Source: Arenicola marina
Lineage: Eukaryota > Annelida > Polychaeta > Arenicolidae
Length of the DNA: 64,000 bases
Assembly (NCBI GenBank): GCA_964019135.1
Contig: OZ025248.1
Span: 44,013,670-44,077,669 of the forward strand
Direction of reading: 5' to 3'
The position numbers and the translations under genes were made by a program. Within the stretch, counting starts at the first letter, position 1, and the number at the start of each line of letters is the position of its first letter. Shown piece after piece: positions 56,912 through 64,000 of this stretch. The notes under the pieces were generated by a model. It worked only from the letters and a program-made list of their open reading frames with translations. It was not told the origin of the DNA and ran no database searches.

Positions 56912-57131
56912 GGCGGATCCAAGAATTTAAAAAGGGAGGAATCCGCTGCTGAAACCGGGGGGTGGGGGATCTCTGACAAAATAAATGGCGACCGGGGGAT
57001 CGACCAAACCAATGGCTTCAGATGGCCTAAACTTTGCATTGAAGAACGGTATTCTTCCCCACAAAGGGAGAGGGGGATTCGGACCGCCTTAACCCTCCCC
57101 CCCCCCCCCCCCCCACTTAAATGCGCCCGTG
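56912..57131. mobile_element. second CAGGGGCGGATCC MITE, degenerate
   Basis: Left end CAGGGGCGGATCCAAGAATTT at 56912; the internal AATGGCGACCGGGGG block matches the first MITE's unit. The right end is poor (AAATGCGCCCGTG near 57119-57131) after a 20-base C-run, so the element is old or incomplete. Confidence 0.55.
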
Positions 57132-59034
57132 TCTTATCTTAAATTAGCAGTCGATGGCGGTAACGCACGCAAGAGAGTAAAACTATACTCTGTCACATCT
57201 TATTTATAACGTATAGCTATCTGGCGCAGTTTCTTTTGATGCATGTAGAAGGAAAGCAAATACTGCCACGAACAACTGCGGAGTTCTGTACAGCTTTATA
57301 TAGATAGACAGAGCAATAGAACCGTTTATATTGGCGAACCATCGACTTGTTTTCGGCGTGGCCGTGCTGCCTGCCTCCTGTACTGAATGGGAAGTCCTTC
57401 CAATGCGAGGGGGGTTGTGTAGGTATTATGAATGCCATGTCTTCTCATGAATAGCATATTGGCACGTCGTATTGAAGCTATCACAATAGTGGGTGTGTCC
57501 GTCCCAACTGCAGTATACATTCAGGTCAGTGCCTTATTCTCTAGGGGTAGGTTGCAAATCACAAAGCTGGCAAATTATCCGATCTCCGCATAGGGGCGAT
57601 TTCTCATTAGTTTGGCTTTACTCCGCCGGCCAACAATCGACCGCGCAATCAAAGGAGAAGCCAGATATATTGAACTAGTTCCGTGTATACATGAAGTGAT
57701 GCTTTGATCTGTGTGGGATGGGGCTGACATAGACAATGAACCCGTCACTCTGTAAGAGTTTCTCTGAAACATCTGTGTATGTCCGCTTGTCATATTTGCC
57801 AAGAGACCGACACGCTTTTGGACACACCCTTCCTGCTTACAGAACTGACGTATGTGTGACGTATTTCATTCACTATATGGTGTGACGAAAACTGAAACTT
57901 TGTGCTTTTTCCAGCCCGTTTTATGATCTAAACAAATTCGCATTCAGTACAACGATATGCGTACAGCCGTCTATGCACACTCGCATTATGGATCACATTT
58001 TGTTAAACCATCATGACGTTAAGACGCTGAAATAAAAGCTTTTATAAAAAGATTTTCTTCAAAGAGGATAGGCAGCGCTAAATCGTGGCTAAGGAGGAAT
58101 AGGGGAGGGGGGGTGGCACAAATTGGAATCCCCCCCCCCCCGATCGCCGGGACGTCAGTACTGGAGCTGCAGACGCGGATCCAGGGGGGCCCAGGATGTC
58201 CGGCCCACCTTCTTTTTTTTGTTGCAAAGCGGAGATGCCTTTTTCAATGGCAACTGTATGTCCTGTAAGATGTGGACCCCTCCTTTTCGTACTGGACCTA
58301 TTTGCTTGTATTTTTGTCTAAATTGGGGATCCGCGCCAGTTCGCTTAATTACTTATGCCTCCCGTCCAACAGCCCAACCCAAACATGTTCCACGCCACAA
58401 CGATTATTATGAACTTCCTTGCTAATTTATTTCACCGCTTAATGTTGGGAAAAACAAGTGCGCAAAATATGTCAAAAAGTTGTTGTTTAACGCGCCTTGG
58501 GGCACATGCTTCAGCATGCCGCTGTGTCGAACCGAATCTGCACAAGTTGCGGGTATCTACAGTGGACTGTGAGAATTTCCCCATTTGCTTATCGACCACA
58601 ACATCACAGCTTTAAATGGGAGGAAGGGGGCAACGAATGCCGGCCTATGACCTTGAATGTCGTAGCCGTTGCCTATTTATCTTGTTTAACGAGCCATGTA
58701 ACTTTCATCTTCGATGTCAGAGGGTGTTCCATTTTGCCCTCTGCTGGCTTCTTTCTAGTTTCATCACACAATGATCACTGCATACGGCAGTAATGGAGAT
58801 GCATGGATGTAGGGCAAGGGGGTTGAGGGATCGGGCTTACACAGCATGTATAAAACGGTGACGAGACGCAGAAACATCTCCGCAGTCTTCATTGAATCAA
58901 CTCACATTCGTGGGAGGCGTTTGTCCACTCTTGAGCTCAACTCTGTCAAATTCAGGGCGTCAGAATTTCCAGCTCCGTTGTTTGAAGGTGTATTTATCAA
59001 TCTGCTTATTACTTGTTTAAAATCACTGGCTAAA
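57132..59034. other. intergenic and GPCR 5' region
   Basis: No supported gene. A single CGCGGATCCAGGGGGGCCC motif at 58175-58193 resembles one end of the hAT-like MITEs. The GPCR frame is open from 58846, but the preferred start is 59035. Confidence 0.45.
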
Positions 59035-61232
59035 ATGGAGAAGACGAAGAAGAACGTTCATGGAGTGGTTTGTATCACATGGCTCCTGTTGCTGGTTTTT
59101 AACTGCAGCTGTATCTCTCTAAGCAATGGACAAACGGATGTTGGAACTGAACCGACCATCCTGACAACGGAACCCGATGCGAACGACGCTGCCTTTACTA
59201 AGACTTATTATTTAAACGATCCTTGGGATTCAGATTGGACGAATGTCATGGCACACGCCATGTTGCGCATGCGTGCGGTGACGCCTTACTTCCGGTTCGT
59301 AATGCCCATAATAGCCTTCATATTTAACGGATGTTCGTTCGCCGTCTTTGTCCAGAAGAAGCGACGCGCGCAGTCTGTCAGCCTCGTTTTAATGGCAATG
59401 GCTGTATCGGACTCGTTAAGTCTCGTGGGGGAAATCGACACGGCCATGTGGTACCTGACAAAACTGACATCCATCAGACATATGTCAGCGGAATCATGCA
59501 GGTTCATGATCTACCTGTCCCAAGTCGCCAGGGACTGTTCCGCCTATTTCATCTTACTGTTCACCCTGGAGAGATTCATCTCGGTCCGCTTTCCATTGAA
59601 GCGAGCACTGCTGTGCACACGTCGGAGAATGGCCTTCTCAATCCTCGCTATCATCGTTTCTGCATGCCTGCTGGAGTCCTACAACTTCATCTACTTCGGC
59701 TACTTGTCGAATTATGGATGTTCCTTTATCGTGCCCTACGGCAGTCCAGCGCGTAAGGACTACGGCCTGCTGCGGCTGATCATACAGAACGTTGTCGGCT
59801 TCATGGTGCCCTGCCTGGCCATCGCCATCCTCAACTTCCTGCTCATCAAGGCGCTGAGGGAGTGGGGAGCCAAGCGCGCCGAGCTCAGCTCAAATACCGA
59901 CAAGGGCAAGTCTGAGGCGGACAACAGGGCGCTCACCGTCATGCTGGTCACCGTTTCTACCTTCTCTATCGTCACCGCGATGCCCTACATCATTACCACT
60001 TTCCTACTCAACTTCTATTCCCCGCGTTCGATGGGGCTTACCTATCTGATGTACATCGTGGTTGATGCCACAAATATCTTACTGTTCGCCAACTACGCAT
60101 GCAATTTTTTGTTCTACGTCATTTCGGGATCTCAATTCCGAAACGATTTCATTCGTCTTCTGACATGTGGTAAAGGTAAGATGCGTTTTTATTTCGCATC
60201 AGACAATTGTTTTTTCAAAGCTGAGACAATAGTGAATGCTCATTTTCAGTGTTTTATCATGTTTTATCAGGTAATCATACAAATAATCCATAGATACGAT
60301 TGCGTTATCCATGATTACATAGACTGATATAGACCTTAATAGATATAGTCTATAAATGAGACCTTATAGGGCACAACGATTAATTTGATTCTTTACTCAT
60401 TCTTCTCATAAACATTACTACACTGTGATAATTATGATAATTCTTATCAATTTCAGTCGACCCAAACTCGAAAGGCTTAAGTACAACTACGAAAACTTCG
60501 GAACTCCAACGCACGAGTGAAATTTCCTCAAACAACATGCGACATGTTTCTGAGGTCAACATTGTCTCGAACGATGTGTCAACAAATGGTTTCGTCAATC
60601 ACGTTGACGAGAAATGTCGGTAAGGATCATGAACAAAAAGCTAATCTCAAAGTGACACATACAGCAATATTTTCCTTGAGAAAAGTACTTATTCATAAAA
60701 ATAATAGCTTGAAATGAAAATGATGTATTCTGGTTATCAGTGTGTAAGAACGTGCATATCGAGTGCATTATATAGCAGGGTATGTTGTTAAACCACGTTA
60801 CTGGGACAAAATGGTGCATGTTGTGTGTGAAAGTGTGTTCTACGTCATCCATATTCGGATATCGCCGCCGTGTTTTGCCTTTAACATATGGTAACATATC
60901 TATTTTATATAGAATCAGTATCATTATGGCATAATGTACATGGAGTACCTTGGCGGAAAATACCTTGGAGAAGCTTTATTCGGGAATGAAATGTGCAGTC
61001 GTTGATATCGAAAGAAAAGTGATGCAATGGGGGCGCACATCAGTTGACCAAATTAGTTGGTAGTGCTTCTACCTTCAGCCCCACATACTGTGGCATTTTA
61101 ACAATTCCACGAAACTTAATTATTATTATGGATTAATGATTGTTAGCTATTTCTTTGCTTTTCATTTTTGAAATGCCCTAATTTTCATTACTATCTTTCA
61201 GTGGTACAGAAGAAACGGACAACCACATTTAG
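59035..61232 (+). CDS. class A (rhodopsin-family) GPCR, three exons
   Basis: Seven-helix receptor, probably for a neuropeptide. Exons: 59035-60175, 60457-60619, 61202-61232, joined GT-AG to 444 residues. The start was chosen because it gives a signal peptide (about 1-31, hydrophobic WLLLLVF); an upstream in-frame Met at 58846 would bury it. Helices lie near 86-107, 114-134 (MAVSD), 154-178, 199-219, 246-272, 299-325 (TAMP in place of CWxP) and 335-361. Cys155 and Cys229 can form the helix 3-loop 2 disulphide. DRY is ERF (179-181), and NPxxY is NFLFY (357-361). The style recalls FMRFamide/GPR139-like receptors, but the ligand is unknown. Exon 2 adds a Ser/Thr-rich tail (TTTKTSELQRTSEISSNN) fit for GRK/arrestin; exon 3 adds nine residues and is the least certain part. 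Without splicing, the frame would run on to 60327 through a hydrophobic, unlikely tail. Confidence 0.88.
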
Positions 61233-61292
61233 ACATCGGCACCATTTTTAACTGTTGGACGTCTTCTGTAATATTACCACATGTAATAACAC

Positions 61293-62173
61293 ATCCCAAC
61301 AAATATGACGATAATGGCCCGGTACACTCAGCCAGTATCGGATTTTATTGGCCCATTACCGGCACACAGTACTGGCCCAGTACCACTTTGCACAATGGCG
61401 TTGTAATGGACCAGTAATGTGTGCCGTTAGTGGCATAGTACTGGCCCTGTACGAGAGCGTCATTGGCCCGGTAGAGTATGCTGCAGTGGCCCGGTACAGT
61501 ATGCGACATTGGCCCCGTACATGATTCGGAATTGGCCCGGTATAGTACTAGGCATTTTCAGCGAGCATCAAGTAGACCACCATATCAGAACATCTTTTAA
61601 TTCGTTTATTTAAATCCTATGTGCGGCAATTAAATGGCAATGTACGTCAATACAGGTTAACAGAGGAAAAGTATGACTATTGACTGCTCTGTTCTGTTTG
61701 TCCATCCAGTCCCTCACGGCAGGCAGCCGGTCGGCTTGTCCTGCCCTGTCGGCTCTTGCGCCCTGCGTGGCGATCTGAAGCATTTCGCCCCCACACCTTG
61801 ATCTCCCGCGGCACACATTCCATAAACCAAAGCACGTTTAAAATGTAATGCTTTCCCGTCGAGGATGGCGAACAAATGTTCAACTTCCGGCTGACCTGAT
61901 GACTGCATGGCGCTACATGGCGCTGTGAAATATGAACGGTTCATGTGCTGCCATCTGACGGCCTTGAGTGATAATACGTTTCGCGATTGGCCCTGTACCA
62001 GGTCTTTATTGTCCTGTAGTACTGGGCCTGTACCGACGAGCCAGTAGATAAGTGTACCGTAATGTTAGAGTTCTGGAAAAACGGTATAAACACTGCTGCC
62101 GGTACTGCCGGCACTGCCGGAATCAGCCGCAAAATTGGCGGTACCGGGCCAACACTGTCATGTTTGTTGGGAT
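61293..62173. mobile_element. TIR element with TTGGCCCGGTAC minisatellite
   Basis: An 881-bp element. Left end ATCCCAACAAATATGAC and, reverse-complemented, right end ATCCCAACAAACATGAC (62157-62173). Inside each end are tandem, diverged units of about 25-30 bp with core ATTGGCCCGGTACAGT (61310-61550) and their inverted counterparts (61985-62155), with 430 bp of other sequence in the middle. The target duplication is unclear (AT or none). No transposase. It begins 60 bp after the GPCR stop codon, so it probably supplies the GPCR 3' untranslated region or lies just past it. Confidence 0.72.
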
Positions 62174-64000
62174 CCTTACCTCTGGTTCAACTTGTAACTA
62201 CCAAACCGCAAGGGTATCTGTTTCCTATTCGTATTCCATCACATCATAATGACATATTTTAAGAACGGAAATGTTTATATTGATGAGATCTGGATCAGGA
62301 GGAGGTAAAGTGAAAAGATCAAGATCCTGAACAGGTCTCAGTGGGCATGGTACTGTACATGAGTGGCAATGCCGTAAACGTGTTTCTGCGCAATGTCGGT
62401 TTCAGTTTTAGTATAAATATAGCGTTTGATGTAATATATCGCTATCGTAATGTGAACGTAATTAAAAAGCGAAAATACATATTTTGTTCCAACGGGCAAG
62501 CAAGAGTATTATAATGCTCAAATCACTAAGGGCCAAAGTTTGAGATATTTCTCACAGTGTATTTGATAAATTAGTATACTAGCCATTCTTCTATATAGAT
62601 GTGAACTACGAGGATATCAATACAGAAGCGAAGGCGAACAAGTTCATGTCAATTTTGTTACTAGTAGTACAAGTAGGAACACACCGAACTGTGAAGAATT
62701 ATTTTCCTCCTTCCCAGTTTACGGTGAAATTAAAAGCCCATTCCCGGGTAAATATCCCTTGCCCCTCCCCCCCCCCCCCTCCCCCCTTCCCCCTGGTAAA
62801 TACCCCTTTACCCCCCCCTCCACCCCTCCCCCCTCCCCCTCCCCCCGGGATTCGCAGCTTTGGACGATTGGAAGACTCGTGATGCATGTATTCGTTCGCA
62901 CATTTTTGTAGCTATAGATATATATATGTACCGCGGGCGTTGTGCGTAAAGTACTTCAATAAACTAGTATTATTATAACATTGAACAGAAAAGAAAACGA
63001 TTTTGATCCCTGGTCGAGGATGTAGGTAACACAGATATATGTATGTCTGAATTCAGACAGAGGGTAGGCGACATTGCAGTGCAAGAATGGAACACAGCGG
63101 GAACGGACACGTCAAAACTGTCATCCTATTGTGCATATGTAAATCACTCCTAGAACCAGAACTATATATATCCTCTGTACGTGTTGTAAAATATATTATT
63201 GCGTTAATTAACTAGGCTGGGATTTTCAGTTCATCGTCTGGTACTTGAGAAACTGTGAAGAAACACCCCTAGAGATCATAGATATTGCAAATACTCCCTT
63301 TTATATTAAAATGTGTGCATCGAAGAAGAAATTCATTGTAACATCTTATCCTGTTGTTTGAACATATTGGAGTTAAATACTTGTTCTCCCCTAAAATTGA
63401 TGGTCATTTTACCTTTACACATTTAACGAAGACTAAAAATAACGATAGGGACTTGCTGCATTTTGTTGACTTAGCCAACGTTATTATGATATGTCAATAC
63501 CGGGAAATTATTATGATATGTCAATACCGGGAATTTATCATCGTATCTTACTGTACAGTAGGACTAGTACCAAAAAATGTGAAATTAAATTATGTTGTTG
63601 TCATATTAACTGGCTATGGTAAATCTATAATAATGTATTTATTTGAGGTGGACATAAGTAGCCGATTGCTTTCATGTAAGCTAGTTCTGCATTACAATTA
63701 CGGCACTGTACTTTGCTACAAGCAACTGGCGATTCTGCTGCCGCTCAGGTGCCACCTTCACCTCGTGGTAGCCCGGGCTTTAAGCCTAATGATTGACTGT
63801 GAGCTTGCATTTGCATGCCTAAAATTACATCCCGCAGGTGCCACTTGTTTGGCTAAATAGCACCAATGGCGACCTTCCAACCGGAAGTGTGATGGGCAAA
63901 GCTACGTAGCAATTCGACCAGCTAGCTTTCGGAGTGGAATCAGATCAGTCTACTAGCTGTATATTTATATTATCATGCGCTTATCTCTTTTGACTAGTCT
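62174..64000. other. intergenic to window end
   Basis: C-rich low-complexity tract at 62755-62850 (two GGTAAATAYCCCTT units among C-runs). A 27-bp direct duplication (ATTATTATGATATGTCAATA...) lies at 63480-63537. The 168-residue frame at 63354-63860 includes that duplication and shows no domain; I do not call it. Confidence 0.45.

Noticed and set aside
63354-63860. 168-residue plus-strand frame near the window end
   Set aside because: Contains a recent 27-bp duplication and no domain. It could be an exon, but nothing supports it.

Overview
The window is animal nuclear DNA: intron-bearing genes, C2H2 zinc fingers, a rhodopsin-family receptor and a ribosomal-protein gene hosting box C/D snoRNAs. 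About four fifths of it is intergenic DNA full of transposon remains, minisatellites and poly(G)/poly(C) runs. The style suggests a marine invertebrate, perhaps an invertebrate deuterostome such as a lancelet or hemichordate, but the sequence alone does not fix the species.

Genes. (1) 1209-1592 (+): a single-exon PLAC8-family cysteine-rich protein. (2) 19964-21556 (-): a 16-finger C2H2 protein containing a tandem duplication of five fingers. (3) 41449-51373 (-): ribosomal protein L13A (uL13). I reconstructed all seven coding exons, giving 203 codons, with a 5'TOP-like start and an AATAAA signal. (4) 52395-54248 (+): a 617-residue, basic, Ser/Arg-rich protein I do not recognise, divergent from RPL13A. 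(5) 59035-61232 (-> +): a class A GPCR of 444 residues in three exons.

RPL13A is the most interesting locus. Intron 5 carries six copies of a box C/D snoRNA whose guide matches vertebrate SNORD33 (U33), itself an RPL13A intronic snoRNA. Intron 3 carries three good copies, and one decayed copy, of a second C/D family. Its guide is complementary to the 5' domain of invertebrate 18S rRNA and is predicted to target the equivalent of human U116, the SNORD42 site. All lie on the host strand. Intron 1 holds a 1.66-kb long-TIR element with a 9-bp target-site duplication (MULE-like) and a second DNA-transposon family member.

Mobile DNA, left to right: a TIR element with a minisatellite interior (2727-3028); a PIF/Harbinger element with TAA duplication and a damaged transposase (3584-5849); a 1.5-kb long-TIR element with a 6-bp duplication (8390-9905) nested in a broken copy of a GGGCTGTACAG-ended family; further copies of that family (16671-17913, 47468-48163); tRNA-derived SINEs; a candidate solo LTR (22689-23445); a family ending in a CTGACAGAAGT hairpin (copies at 23676, 27267, 31941-37702 and, inverted, 38722-41266); a hAT-like MITE in a G-run (55857-56136); and another TIR element with a minisatellite interior (61293-62173). 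Between 32.6 and 35.6 kb one family copy has been invaded or expanded by several tandem-repeat tracts, some plainly related to that family's own subterminal repeats.

The genes do not form a pathway. The only evident functional coupling is RPL13A with its intronic rRNA-modification guides: one transcript supplies both a ribosomal protein and two kinds of 18S methylation guide.
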